From Improbicoccus devescovinae (GTDB lineage Bacteria; Bacillota; Clostridia; Oscillospirales; Acutalibacteraceae): a DNA stretch of 64,000 nt. The position numbers and the translations under genes are program-made. The stretch lies in contig BSWA01000001.1 of the NCBI GenBank assembly GCA_036245095.1, forward strand, positions 62,001 through 126,000, written 5' to 3'. Below are positions 18,074 through 27,694 of the stretch, one piece after another. Positions within the stretch are counted from its first letter, which is position 1. Each line of letters opens with the position of its first letter. The notes under the pieces are model-generated. The model saw only the letters and a program-made list of their open reading frames with translations, had not been told where the DNA came from and searched no databases.

Positions 18074-18982
18074 TTAGTATTCATCCAGTTCATAAGATGA
18101 CATATCTTTTATATTCTGTTGAGATATATTTTTTACATTCAGCTGTAAATCGTTTGAATTATTAATTTTATCTTTCCGCCAGCGAGTAATAATACTATCA
18201 ATATAATTTAGTATATATTTATTTTTTAAATTTACACAAATTTCGTAGGCAGTTTTCACCATTTCCTCATTGTAATTCCAAGTTTTAAACCAGCGTAAAA
18301 CGGCTTCTTTTTCTTTAGAACTTGGAGCCCTTTGTTCTATGCCTGTTATACGCTCGAATTTTTTCCAATATATGTTAAATTCACTAATTTCTTTTATTTT
18401 TTGTTCTATTTTTTCTATAGAATCAATACCACTTTTAATCCAATCGATAGCAACTTTTTGAATATATCTTGTACCAAATTTTTCGTGTTCTACACAGTAC
18501 TGGATTATCATTAAAATTACTTCTTCAGAAATACCTTCTTTGTCTTTTAAATTTAAAAACGTCGTAATATCGCCGCCAGAGAGAGGCCTACCTAAAATAT
18601 TTTGCGCTTCATTTAAAAATATAGTAATTGATTCTGATTTTTTTATTCTTTCACTTATGTAATTGCCTTGGAACTCTTTTTTTATATTAATAATTTCTTG
18701 TTTTTGTGAATTATTATCTAAATTCTCTTTAATATTTATATTTTTTTGTGATTTATCAACATATAAAAAACCATTTTCTACCCAAAAATCTATTGCATTT
18801 TGAACTTCTTGTTCGTTTGATTTAAGTATATTATTTATAAAATTAATATTAATTTTTTCAATATTTTGTTTAAAAATTAAAATTATAATTTTAAGTTGTA
18901 ACTCGTTAGCGATTTTTATTTGATTTATACTAATTTTATCTATAAAATCTGTGATTTTTCGTTCAATAGTAACATATTCCAT
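18074..18982 (-). CDS. dnaD: DnaD-like replication initiation/primosome protein
   Basis: 302 residues from ATG 18982, with GGAG 11 bases upstream; a TTG at 18994 lies too close to the SD. The first part is a winged-helix-like region (FIDKISINQIKIANELQLKI). The C-terminal DnaD/DnaB2 domain ends with the typical motif KYILNYIDSIITRWRKD. DnaD-family proteins remodel DNA and help load the replicative helicase in Firmicutes. The gene follows holB and ricT on the same strand with a gap of only 18 bases, so it is probably cotranscribed. In Bacillus the gene after holB-ricT is the replication regulator yabA; here a DnaD protein holds that place. Confidence 0.85.
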   Translation of the reverse strand: MEYVTIERKITDFIDKISINQIKIANELQLKIIILIFKQNIEKININFINNILKSNEQEVQNAIDFWVENGFLYVDKSQKNINIKENLDNNSQKQEIINIKKEFQGNYISERIKKSESITIFLNEAQNILGRPLSGGDITTFLNLKDKEGISEEVILMIIQYCVEHEKFGTRYIQKVAIDWIKSGIDSIEKIEQKIKEISEFNIYWKKFERITGIEQRAPSSKEKEAVLRWFKTWNYNEEMVKTAYEICVNLKNKYILNYIDSIITRWRKDKINNSNDLQLNVKNISQQNIKDMSSYELDEY

Positions 18983-19000
18983 TTTTAAATTCAACTCCAG

Positions 19001-19834
19001 TCAACAAATATTTTCATATTCATTTAATTTTTTAATATCCAAAATTTCGGGCATTAATTCTGGATGATCAAGAAAAATTATTTCAACTTGTTTTAAAAGT
19101 GTCATTCGCTTAATTACCATTGCTGAGCCTTTAGGTGTCTTTATTATATCGTTGACTTTCGGTAATAAATTATTATAATATATATAAGTATTATTTTCAT
19201 ACTCTAAACAACACAATAATCTCCCACAGGCTCCGCATAGCTTGGACGATGAAACCGATATGCTTTGATTTATCGCGAATTGAATACTTATTTTTTTGAA
19301 CTCTTTTAAAAAAGAACAACAACAAAATTTTTTACCACATACTCCATAGCCAGCCGTAACACGTGCGCTTTCACGAACATTTATTTGTTTTAATTCAACC
19401 CAGTTTCTAAAAATAGAAACGAGCTCATTAAGCAAATTTCTAAAATCCACGCGTTCATCCGAAAAAAAATATACAATTATTTTTTTCTTATCAAAAGTGT
19501 ATTCTGTGTCTATAATTTTCATATTAAGTTTGTATTCTTTTATTTTTTTTTGTATAATTTTACTAGATTTAAGCTCTAGTTTTTGTATTTCATGATATAA
19601 CTTAAAATCTTGATTATTAGCTTTTCTTAAAATTAATCCTGTAGTTTCAAAAGACTCATCAATTTTATCAACTTTAGTAATAGAAACAATTTTCCCGAAT
19701 TCAAGTCCTTTTTTTGTCATGACTACTAAATAGTCTTTTAATTTTAAATTTTGTAACCTATATACAAAATAATTTATTTTTCTTATATTTTTAAATATAA
19801 TACCGACAATATTAATCATTTTTAATTTTCCCAT
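19001..19834 (-). CDS. ricT: PSP1-domain protein RicT (YaaT)
   Basis: 277 residues with SD AAGGATAA before ATG 19834. The PSP1 domain shows its Cys-rich signature: YGVCGKKFCCCSFLKEF and KLCGACGRLLCCLEYE. In Bacillus subtilis RicT works with RicA and RicF as an Fe-S-containing complex that directs RNase Y cleavages. The partners are not in this window. Conserved synteny holB-ricT supports the call. Confidence 0.93.
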   Translation of the reverse strand: MGKLKMINIVGIIFKNIRKINYFVYRLQNLKLKDYLVVMTKKGLEFGKIVSITKVDKIDESFETTGLILRKANNQDFKLYHEIQKLELKSSKIIQKKIKEYKLNMKIIDTEYTFDKKKIIVYFFSDERVDFRNLLNELVSIFRNWVELKQINVRESARVTAGYGVCGKKFCCCSFLKEFKKISIQFAINQSISVSSSKLCGACGRLLCCLEYENNTYIYYNNLLPKVNDIIKTPKGSAMVIKRMTLLKQVEIIFLDHPELMPEILDIKKLNEYENIC

Positions 19835-19877
19835 TTTATTTATCCTTAGCGATATTTTTGAACCTAATTATTTAAAA

Positions 19878-20579
19878 TCAAAAAGTGATCAGACAACATA
19901 TTAAATTAATATTAATATTATGTGACAGCAAATTTAAACTTTCAGACAAATTATCAGCTATATTTATAAATTCCGGATTTGTCCTACATTTTTCGATTAT
20001 TAAATTTCTAGTTAATATTAAAATTTCTTTAAAAATTTCACGTTCTTTAAGATATTTGCTCATAAGTTTTAAAACATCATATTTTTTATTTGTGATTAAA
20101 TTCTCGAAAAGTTCAAAAGCGACTTTAAATACGCTTTTTTGTTTAAAGTGCATATTATCTTGGATATCTAAACGTAATATTTGTACTCTGGAAAGAAGCG
20201 TAGGAATTAATGCTTTGGAATTTTCACACAAAAGTATAAAATATACGAACTTCGGCGGGTTTTCTAGTATTTTTAACATTGCATTCTGGGCTTGAATAGT
20301 AATTTTATGTGCATTATTAATTATAAAAATTTTAAAATCAGACTCTGTAGGACTTAAAAAACAGTTTTTTTTAAGCCACCGAATTTCGTCTACACCGATG
20401 CTCTTTAAATCAAAATCTATTTGTTTGCTGGATTCTGGCAAAAAAAACACATCTGGGTGTGACATACGCTCAATTTTATACCGATGTTCATCACCCATTA
20501 TATTTACACATAAGTTTTCTAAATATTTTTGATAATCACCACCAGATGTTTCTATTAATATCGCATGAAAATACTTCAA
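19878..20579 (-). CDS. holB: DNA polymerase III delta' subunit (short form)
   Basis: 233 residues from TTG 20579, eight bases after GAGG. The AAA+ clamp-loader delta' core is seen in VDEIRWLKKNCFLSP, AHKITIQAQNAMLKILENPP and the SRx motif LLSRVQIL. The usual length is about 320-340, so the C-terminal collar region is shortened, and the zinc module near the N-terminus is not visible. Such trimming fits a reduced genome. Confidence 0.85.
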   Translation of the reverse strand: MKYFHAILIETSGGDYQKYLENLCVNIMGDEHRYKIERMSHPDVFFLPESSKQIDFDLKSIGVDEIRWLKKNCFLSPTESDFKIFIINNAHKITIQAQNAMLKILENPPKFVYFILLCENSKALIPTLLSRVQILRLDIQDNMHFKQKSVFKVAFELFENLITNKKYDVLKLMSKYLKEREIFKEILILTRNLIIEKCRTNPEFINIADNLSESLNLLSHNININLICCLITF

Positions 20580-20801
20580 AATTTATACCTCATTTTAAGC
20601 ATAAATAACAAAATATAAAATATCCAAAACCGAATTAATTTTAAGATTTTAAAATATATTTGTCAAGTTTAAAATATAAAATTCTTGGCGAATTATTAAA
20701 AAAAATATTTGAAATTTAATTTTAATTTAATGTTTCTGGCCTTTTATTTTTTCCTTTTTTTGATAGTATTCTCAAATTATGTATATATTCTTAAAATTTT
20801 T

Positions 20802-20877
<76 letters not shown>

Positions 20878-20902
20878 TTTTCAATAGGAGGGATCTTACA
20901 TT

Positions 20903-21114
20903 ATGGATGATCTACGCCTTGATAATGATGAACAACCTACTAATAAAAAAAAAAATCAAAAAAACATAAAACTGTTATTAACGACGTTATAGTTATGCGG
21001 TGCCTGAGATGTAATGCTCGCATCATCTGGAAGGGCCCTGCAAATACTAATCCAAAAGATATTATATGTCGTAATTGTGGTTATAAAAACACTGGATTGG
21101 TATTGAAAAAATAA
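20903..21114 (+). CDS. Small zinc-ribbon protein, frame interrupted at A11
   Basis: A GGAGGG site precedes ATG 20903. The frame reads MDDLRLDNDEQPTNKKK and then, after an A11 tract (20945-20955), stops at 20990. In the frame one base back it continues KKHKTVINDVIVMRCLRCNA and then DIICRNCGYKNTGLVLKK to TAA at 21112-21114. Two CxxC pairs 26 residues apart look like a zinc ribbon. An A12 tract, or -1 slippage on the A run, would give a protein of about 70 residues. An internal ATG at 20995 could alternatively give the 39-residue ribbon alone. It lies between tRNA-Ala and an ABC ATPase. Function unknown. Confidence 0.6.
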
Positions 21115-21163
21115 TCTAAAATACGTATTTTTGTGAAAATAAACGAAAAGTAGATGATTTAAA

Positions 21164-21901
21164 TTGCTGAAAGTTCGGAATATTTGTAAGTCGTTTTCAA
21201 AAAAAAAAAAAAAACGAGTGCTTAATGATATTTCTTTCGATCTTAATAAAGGCGAAGTCCTTGGGCTGATCGGTGAAAATGGCGCCGGGAAAACTACGTT
21301 GCTTAGAATATTAAGTACTATGCTGATTCCTGATTCTGGGGAAGCTCTTGTAAATGAGTATGATCTTGTTCGGGAGCCTGATAAAATTCGTAATAATATC
21401 GGGATATTGTTCGGGAGCGAGGTCGGGCTTTATGATCGGCTTTCGGTGTTCGAAAATTTGGAGTATTTTGCAGTGTTGGGCGGTATGAGTCTGAGTGATG
21501 CTCGTAGGAGAATTATGTATTTGGCTGATGAATTTGAATTTAATGAGTATATAAATAAATTGGCATATGTGCTCTCTAAGGGAATGAAACAAAAAGTTGC
21601 TATCGCTAGAGCAATAATCACAGACCCTAAAATAATGCTGTTTGATGAGCCGGATTCCGGATTGGATTTTAAAGCATCTAGAATATTTTTTAAGTTTCTG
21701 GAAGAATGTAAGTCCAGAAATAAGAGTGTTATTTTTTCAAGTCACTCTATGTGGAATATAAAATTGTATTCCGATAGAATTATGATACTTCGCTCAGGTG
21801 TGAATTCTAAAATTATTGATGTCACTGAATGTAAAAATATGTTCTCGGACCAGGAGTTTAATGAAATTTTGTACAATGAAATTTGTGGCCATAAAATTTG
21901 A
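21164..21901 (+). CDS. ABC transporter ATP-binding protein (NatA/CcmA-like)
   Basis: 245 residues; the only plausible start is TTG 21164 (product MLKVRNICKSF), with no clear SD. Walker A is GENGAGKTT, the signature VLSKGMKQK and Walker B IMLFDEPDSGLD, followed by the H-loop FSSHSM: a complete ABC-2-type ATPase of the NatA family. An A16 run (21199-21214) encodes five lysines near residues 13-17, in frame. No permease gene lies beside it; the next gene is the giant surface protein. The partner must be elsewhere or lost. Confidence 0.9.
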   Translation: MLKVRNICKSFSKKKKKRVLNDISFDLNKGEVLGLIGENGAGKTTLLRILSTMLIPDSGEALVNEYDLVREPDKIRNNIGILFGSEVGLYDRLSVFENLEYFAVLGGMSLSDARRRIMYLADEFEFNEYINKLAYVLSKGMKQKVAIARAIITDPKIMLFDEPDSGLDFKASRIFFKFLEECKSRNKSVIFSSHSMWNIKLYSDRIMILRSGVNSKIIDVTECKNMFSDQEFNEILYNEICGHKI

Positions 21902-21968
21902 TTTTTTTTGTTTGTAAATGTAAAAAATATTTTTTTGTATATTTTTAGTTGAATATGTATAAAAAATG

Positions 21969-21997
21969 TTGACTTTTAGATATTATTTTTGTATAAA
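21969..21997 (+). promoter_or_regulatory. sigma-A promoter of the giant surface protein
   Basis: TTGACT (21969-21974), 17-base spacer, TATAAA (21992-21997); GGAG at 22015-22018. Confidence 0.7.
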
Positions 21998-22029
21998 TTG
22001 CTTCAATGACAGTTGGAGTGTGATTGTAT

Positions 22030-25000
22030 ATGAAAAAAATAATATATTTGAGTTTTTTGAAAAAATATACTAAAATTTTCTCGTTAATTTTTTTGATTTT
22101 GTTCATGATATTCGGAGATTTTAAAAATTTATCGAATTTAATAAAAGGCCAAATACTTAATTCAGTTTCTTTGGCGAATTATAATACAGAAAAAATTACT
22201 AGAAAAATAGTTGAACCTGATATATTCGATATAGCTCCGCCTACGACTTGGATTGATGGTACTCTATCTTTTGAGGCGGGGGATATCACAATACAATTTG
22301 CCAAAAATGCTTCAAATATTATTGGCTGGTATATTGAAGAAGAACAAGCTGATTCTGATCCTTTGGATATACATCCCATGTCTACGGGGTTAGCATTGTC
22401 AAATAAATCTACATTAAATACAATTACTATTGATGGCACAAGTCAAGAAACAGATTTTATATTAAAGTTAAACGGAATTACTATAACTGCTATAAATAGT
22501 AGTGGTATAAGTTTAATTAATAACGCTAAAAGTATTATATTTTTGGAAGGTAATAATAAGATTAGCGCACATAATTCAGGATCTTCTGGGATAAGCGTAA
22601 ATAATGGTAATGTGTTGACTCTCACTAAAACAGACGATGTATCAGTCGGCAATTTGTCGGTTGAAAGCACTACTTATGGGGCGGGGATCGGTAGCGATCG
22701 GAATAATTCTTGTGGGAGTATTAATTTATATAACGCTGAGTTTATAGTTAAAAGTGGCTTATATGCCGCAGGTATTGGTGGAGGCCAGTATGGCTCCGGC
22801 GGAACTATAAATATTAATAACGCAACTGTAATAGCTAGTAGCAGTGGATTTGCTGCTGGTATCGGCGGCGGTTACAGCCAAAGCACAGGGACTATTAATA
22901 TTAATAATTCTAATGTCGTTGCTAGTTGTTCGGATGGGGGCCCCGGAATTGGCGCTGAGAATCTCAGTGGGGGGGCTAATATTATAAATATAGCTGATAG
23001 TTATGTTATTGCTAACGGAACCATACCGTATGCCGATATAGGTTGCGGCAACGGGATCAGTAGCATAAGTGTTGATGAGCCTTCTATTTTTATATCGAAT
23101 TCGTCTATATATTGTGTTAATAACCGAATGCAAAATGCTAAACTTAAAGATTCAAATAAAATAGTTTACCCGCTTTATGTTCCTAAGAATTTTAGTAATA
23201 TTTTGTTGTCTTTAGATCAAAGTTTTCAGGATTGGAATGTTGATATACCTATCGCTGGGCAATCTAATTATGTTTTAACACCAATGTCACAAAATTTTAA
23301 AGATTTTTTAATAAATAATAAAATTTATAGCGAATCGGATATTGAAAATTGGGGGTTTCTTGGTTGTGCATGGATTCCTGAAAATGAGAATTATTCGAGT
23401 ATACAAGTAAAAAAAACAGATGGGACAAGTTCATATAAATGTACATCTGTAGTCAAAGCTGAAAATATTAGTTACCAAGATGCTATGGATAAAAAAACTA
23501 ACATATTGGAAATAAATCTTAAAATTATGGATACAATTCCTATTTATTACTCAGAACTAAATGGTATACTTATAGAGAAAATAAAACAGGATGCTGCTGA
23601 TAAACTTGTATATTGTAAAATTAATCAAGAAGGAATTTGGGAGAATGATCTCGTCCCCATACCTGTAACCTGGGACTGGCCAGAAAATATTGATGCTACT
23701 TATAATCGCGAAGACCCTCTTGGACAGGATATAATAGTATCTGGCGACTTACTGATTCCTGAAGGTTTTTCTGTTAACACAGGTGTAAATAGGCCTACTT
23801 TGACCATCCATATAGCCAAGGCTATTGTGGGGGGATGTTCCGAATCTACTATTAAAGTCGCAAATGGTACGCCTGTGGCTGATTGGTCAAGTTCTGATAA
23901 TAATGTGCCAGAAAGTGTTAACTGTTGGACGTCTCATGAACCTGAATATGAGAGTTATACTTATTCCTTTGCATGCCCTGTTGAATGGGATTGGAATTCT
24001 GTTAAGATTGTTGGTCAAATCGCACCCGAAAGTAGTGACTACGAAGATGATTGGTATGATCCTACTTTAACATCCCGCCAGTATGTTTCTGTGGCGGGAA
24101 AACTGGTAGGTGATTCCAGTATTTTTAATTATGTGACGCCGATTTTAAAAGTTGAAATTTCTGAATGTGAAATAGCTTCTGTATCCCCTGCTTATTATCC
24201 AAATATGGCGAATGGAACACCTATTGCAAAGTGGAACGAAGCGTCTGGCCTCCCAAAACAGGTAACTTGTACCAGCGAAGGGCCAAATCAAGCCGAATTT
24301 ACTCTGGATGTCGTATGGGACTATAGTTCATCAGTTCCTCTTTTTGATCCAAGTAAAACGGACTCGCAAGTAGTAAAATTATCGGGCAGCATTATACCAC
24401 AAGAAAATATAATAAATAATACAGATAATAAACAAGCTGAACTTTGGGTAACAGTTAATGAAGTAACTATTGCTTCGATCGACCCGGTATATATTCAAGT
24501 TCCTACTAAGACACCTATTGATGACTGGGCCTCTTATGTGCCTGCGGGGCCTCTTCGTTGCACGACCTCAGGCCCGAATGTTACAACTTTTAATTTGGAG
24601 GCAACTTGGGATTTTCAAAGTATCCCGAATGGAGCATATGATCCAAATAAAACAAGTGCCCAAACAATAGAAGTCACCGGAGATATTACTCCTATACCAG
24701 GACAAGTTTCTAATATGTACAATGTTAGACCTAAATTAATAGTAAAAGTTTTAGAGGCCAATATCGCGAGTATTAGGCCCGAATATACTACTGTTTCTAA
24801 TGGAACAACGCTAGATGCCCTTAAGCAATTGGCTCCTACAAGTGTATATTGTTCAACTGATAATAATCCGCCTGTGTCATTTTATTTAACATGCGTTTGG
24901 AAATGGGATGAAATTAATTATGATGTTTCCCAAACATCACTCCAACAAGTCACTGTAATTGGTGAAGTTGTAGGCGCCGACGGAATGATTGCTAATGGTG

Positions 25001-27561
25001 GCGAGACACCTGTGCCTGCAACGTTTATTATTACGATATTACCAGCAGAAATATACTCAATAGATGATTCGTATGCAGAAGTTCCAAACGGCACGCAATT
25101 AGAATCTTGGGGCGAGTATTTACCTAAATTTGTAAATTGCAATAGTGCAGGCCCAAATTTTTCCGCCTTTTATCTCCCAGTTGTATGGGACTTCATTAAA
25201 ATTACGCCTGCTGTTTATGATCCCAAAGAAACTAGTAGGCAACGTATAACTGTTTCGGGGACTGTAGCAGGCGCCAAAGATCAAATCGAGAATAATAATG
25301 GGGTTACAGCAGTCCTCATAATAGACGTTCTAGAAACTTCAGTTATCTCATATGAGGCGATATCGGACGTAAATTTGCCAAACGGGACCCCTATAGATAA
25401 TTGGAAATCGAATCTTCCAACATATGTAACCGCGAAATCAGGCGAAATAAACGTAACGTCATTTTCATTAGAAGTCGTCTGGGATCTATCAAATATATCT
25501 ACAAATAAATTCTACCCAGAAAACACCGACAAACAAACAATAATTATTTACGGCGATGTTACTCCAATAAAAGACAAAATTCAAAACCCCAAAAATATTC
25601 GGCCAGAGCTTTCGATAAATATTTCCGAAGCTAACATTAGTTCATTTAAAGAAGTTAGTATTACTGTTCCAAATGGAAGCCAATCAACCGAATGGCAATT
25701 ACCTAGTACGATTACAGCTATAAGCGAAGGGCCTAATACAACAGAATTTGTATTAAACGTAGCCTGGGACCTCGTTTCAGGATACATCCCAGATTTAACC
25801 GAAAAACAAGAAATCATAATTTTAGGCTCCGTGACACCTATTGAAAACAAAATATCAAATTTAAATTTATTACGTCCACAATGCAAAATAATAGTCTCAG
25901 AAATAGAAATAGACATAGTACATGAATTACCCGTATTATATGTAAAAAACGGGGCTCCTATAGACCAATGGAATTTACCGACCAAAGTTAGCATTTCAAG
26001 TGCCGCCCCGAATGTAATTCAAACAGAATTAAACGTCCTATGGGATGTCCAAAACTATGATTCGGACACAGTACGACGGCAGGATTTGACTGTATTTGGT
26101 GATATACACCTTAACGATTCAGGAATAATAAATCCCAAGAATTTACGTCCTACGTTAAACGTAGTAATTTTAGAATCTGAGATTGCTTATATTGAACCCA
26201 CAAATATAGAAGTCCCGAATGGTACGTTAGCAGAAGATTGGGCAGAATTTCCTACAACGGTTACATGTCTAAGTGCCGATCCCAATCAAGAAAAATTTGA
26301 TTTATCCGTTATTTGGGATGAAAAACCTAGTTATGACCACAACAAAACAGAATCCCAAGATATAATAATTCTAGGCACAGTACAGCCCATAGAAAACGTA
26401 ATTTCCAATGCAAGAAATATACGCGCAGAAATAAAAGTAACAGTCGCAGAAGCTGTAATCGACTCAATTAGCGTTATTGAAGTCTCAGTATTAAACGGAA
26501 CTCCCGTCGATCATTGGGCTGACCTAGGAGGCATACCAGAAACAGTTGAATGTACAAGTGCAGCCCCTAATATTAAAACTTTCAATTTACCGGTACATTG
26601 GGATAATGTCACTGGATATAATCTTGAATCTATGGAGAAACAAAAAATTACACTTTACGGCGATGTAATTCCGACCGAGGGGATATCTAATCCCAACAAT
26701 GTCCGCGCCACGGTAATTGTAAATATTTTAGAAGCCAAAATCAGATATATTCAGCCACAGGTCTTAGAGTATGAAAACGGAACGATAACCGATAACTGGG
26801 TTTTACCGTATAGTGTCACATGCGTTGGAGACGGAACTTTTGGCAAAACTTTTGTTTTACCTGTCAGCTGGGAAATCCTCCCAAAATACGACAAAAATCA
26901 AAAAGAAAAACAAGAATTTGAAATCCTAGGCGACGTTACTCTTACAAACGGGATAACTAATCCTTATAATATTCAAGCAAAACTCAACGTAATTATCCAT
27001 GCGTTATATTCACTTGATTTACATGATGAACCTAGCGATGTAATCGTCAAATCCAAAGGATTCCCTACTACTTCGAGACTCCAGGTAAAAACTTTCAACG
27101 AAACCGATGAACTTGAACCTGGAAGCCGTTCCGAAGAAATTAAGCAAAATATTGATAACCCCGAAAACTTGGACAAATACACTATTTTTGACATTTCCGT
27201 TATAACAACAGATGCTCAAGGCAATGAAACAGAAATTCTAGATTTTGAATCTTATGGCGAAGCTGAAATCTGGCTACCCATCCCTACAGACTACGACACA
27301 GATGATCTATCAGCCAATTTTATTACTAGCGACAAAGACACAGTAAAACCCGGAGTCATCGAAACAATAAACGATAAAAATTACTATGTGTTTAATACAT
27401 CACATTTTAGTCCATATGGGCTTTTAGACGCAGTAAACCCCAAAACCAGCAACATAGCTAAAAATTTAAACATATTTTTAATTAGCTCGCTCATATTAAT
27501 ACTACTAATATCTTTTAGTTTAATAATAATCAAAGAAATTCAAAAAAAGAAAAAAGCATAA
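22030..27561 (+). CDS. Giant surface protein: beta-helix region plus about 11 Ig-like (Big_4) repeats
   Basis: 1843 residues from ATG 22030 (TTG 22024 is an alternative). The N-terminal signal is about residues 1-40 (IFSLIFLILFMIFG). Residues about 110-360 form a Gly/Asn-rich beta-helix-like domain (AAGIGGGQYGSGGTININNA and similar). From about 540 to 1660 there is a half repeat and then 11 repeats of 85-100 residues with the pattern (V)PNGTxxxxW, LPxxVxCxSxGPN, F.L.V.WD, a T..Q...GxV motif, then N..RP.L.V.V.EA.I. I assign these to the bacterial Ig-like group 4 type. The C-terminus has NPKTSN near 1803, a hydrophobic helix and KKKK: a sortase-like or simple membrane anchor. Probably an adhesin facing the host. 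Confidence 0.85.
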   Translation: MKKIIYLSFLKKYTKIFSLIFLILFMIFGDFKNLSNLIKGQILNSVSLANYNTEKITRKIVEPDIFDIAPPTTWIDGTLSFEAGDITIQFAKNASNIIGWYIEEEQADSDPLDIHPMSTGLALSNKSTLNTITIDGTSQETDFILKLNGITITAINSSGISLINNAKSIIFLEGNNKISAHNSGSSGISVNNGNVLTLTKTDDVSVGNLSVESTTYGAGIGSDRNNSCGSINLYNAEFIVKSGLYAAGIGGGQYGSGGTININNATVIASSSGFAAGIGGGYSQSTGTININNSNVVASCSDGGPGIGAENLSGGANIINIADSYVIANGTIPYADIGCGNGISSISVDEPSIFISNSSIYCVNNRMQNAKLKDSNKIVYPLYVPKNFSNILLSLDQSFQDWNVDIPIAGQSNYVLTPMSQNFKDFLINNKIYSESDIENWGFLGCAWIPENENYSSIQVKKTDGTSSYKCTSVVKAENISYQDAMDKKTNILEINLKIMDTIPIYYSELNGILIEKIKQDAADKLVYCKINQEGIWENDLVPIPVTWDWPENIDATYNREDPLGQDIIVSGDLLIPEGFSVNTGVNRPTLTIHIAKAIVGGCSESTIKVANGTPVADWSSSDNNVPESVNCWTSHEPEYESYTYSFACPVEWDWNSVKIVGQIAPESSDYEDDWYDPTLTSRQYVSVAGKLVGDSSIFNYVTPILKVEISECEIASVSPAYYPNMANGTPIAKWNEASGLPKQVTCTSEGPNQAEFTLDVVWDYSSSVPLFDPSKTDSQVVKLSGSIIPQENIINNTDNKQAELWVTVNEVTIASIDPVYIQVPTKTPIDDWASYVPAGPLRCTTSGPNVTTFNLEATWDFQSIPNGAYDPNKTSAQTIEVTGDITPIPGQVSNMYNVRPKLIVKVLEANIASIRPEYTTVSNGTTLDALKQLAPTSVYCSTDNNPPVSFYLTCVWKWDEINYDVSQTSLQQVTVIGEVVGADGMIANGGETPVPATFIITILPAEIYSIDDSYAEVPNGTQLESWGEYLPKFVNCNSAGPNFSAFYLPVVWDFIKITPAVYDPKETSRQRITVSGTVAGAKDQIENNNGVTAVLIIDVLETSVISYEAISDVNLPNGTPIDNWKSNLPTYVTAKSGEINVTSFSLEVVWDLSNISTNKFYPENTDKQTIIIYGDVTPIKDKIQNPKNIRPELSINISEANISSFKEVSITVPNGSQSTEWQLPSTITAISEGPNTTEFVLNVAWDLVSGYIPDLTEKQEIIILGSVTPIENKISNLNLLRPQCKIIVSEIEIDIVHELPVLYVKNGAPIDQWNLPTKVSISSAAPNVIQTELNVLWDVQNYDSDTVRRQDLTVFGDIHLNDSGIINPKNLRPTLNVVILESEIAYIEPTNIEVPNGTLAEDWAEFPTTVTCLSADPNQEKFDLSVIWDEKPSYDHNKTESQDIIILGTVQPIENVISNARNIRAEIKVTVAEAVIDSISVIEVSVLNGTPVDHWADLGGIPETVECTSAAPNIKTFNLPVHWDNVTGYNLESMEKQKITLYGDVIPTEGISNPNNVRATVIVNILEAKIRYIQPQVLEYENGTITDNWVLPYSVTCVGDGTFGKTFVLPVSWEILPKYDKNQKEKQEFEILGDVTLTNGITNPYNIQAKLNVIIHALYSLDLHDEPSDVIVKSKGFPTTSRLQVKTFNETDELEPGSRSEEIKQNIDNPENLDKYTIFDISVITTDAQGNETEILDFESYGEAEIWLPIPTDYDTDDLSANFITSDKDTVKPGVIETINDKNYYVFNTSHFSPYGLLDAVNPKTSNIAKNLNIFLISSLILILLISFSLIIIKEIQKKKKA

Positions 27562-27586
27562 TTTTAGATTTTTTCTAAAATCTTTT
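27561..27586 (+). terminator. AT-rich intrinsic terminator after the giant gene
   Basis: ATTTTAGA (27561-27568), 5-base loop, TCTAAAAT (27574-27581), then CTTTTT. The stem begins at the stop codon. It is weak because the stem is almost all A/T. Confidence 0.5.
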
Positions 27587-27694
27587 TAGATTCAAGCTTC
27601 ATCTAAACCGAGTAAGCTAATTTTAAGACATAGCCCAATAATTACGTGCATGAGCGAACAATCTTTTTAAAATTTTCAGTAAAAGCAAATAATA

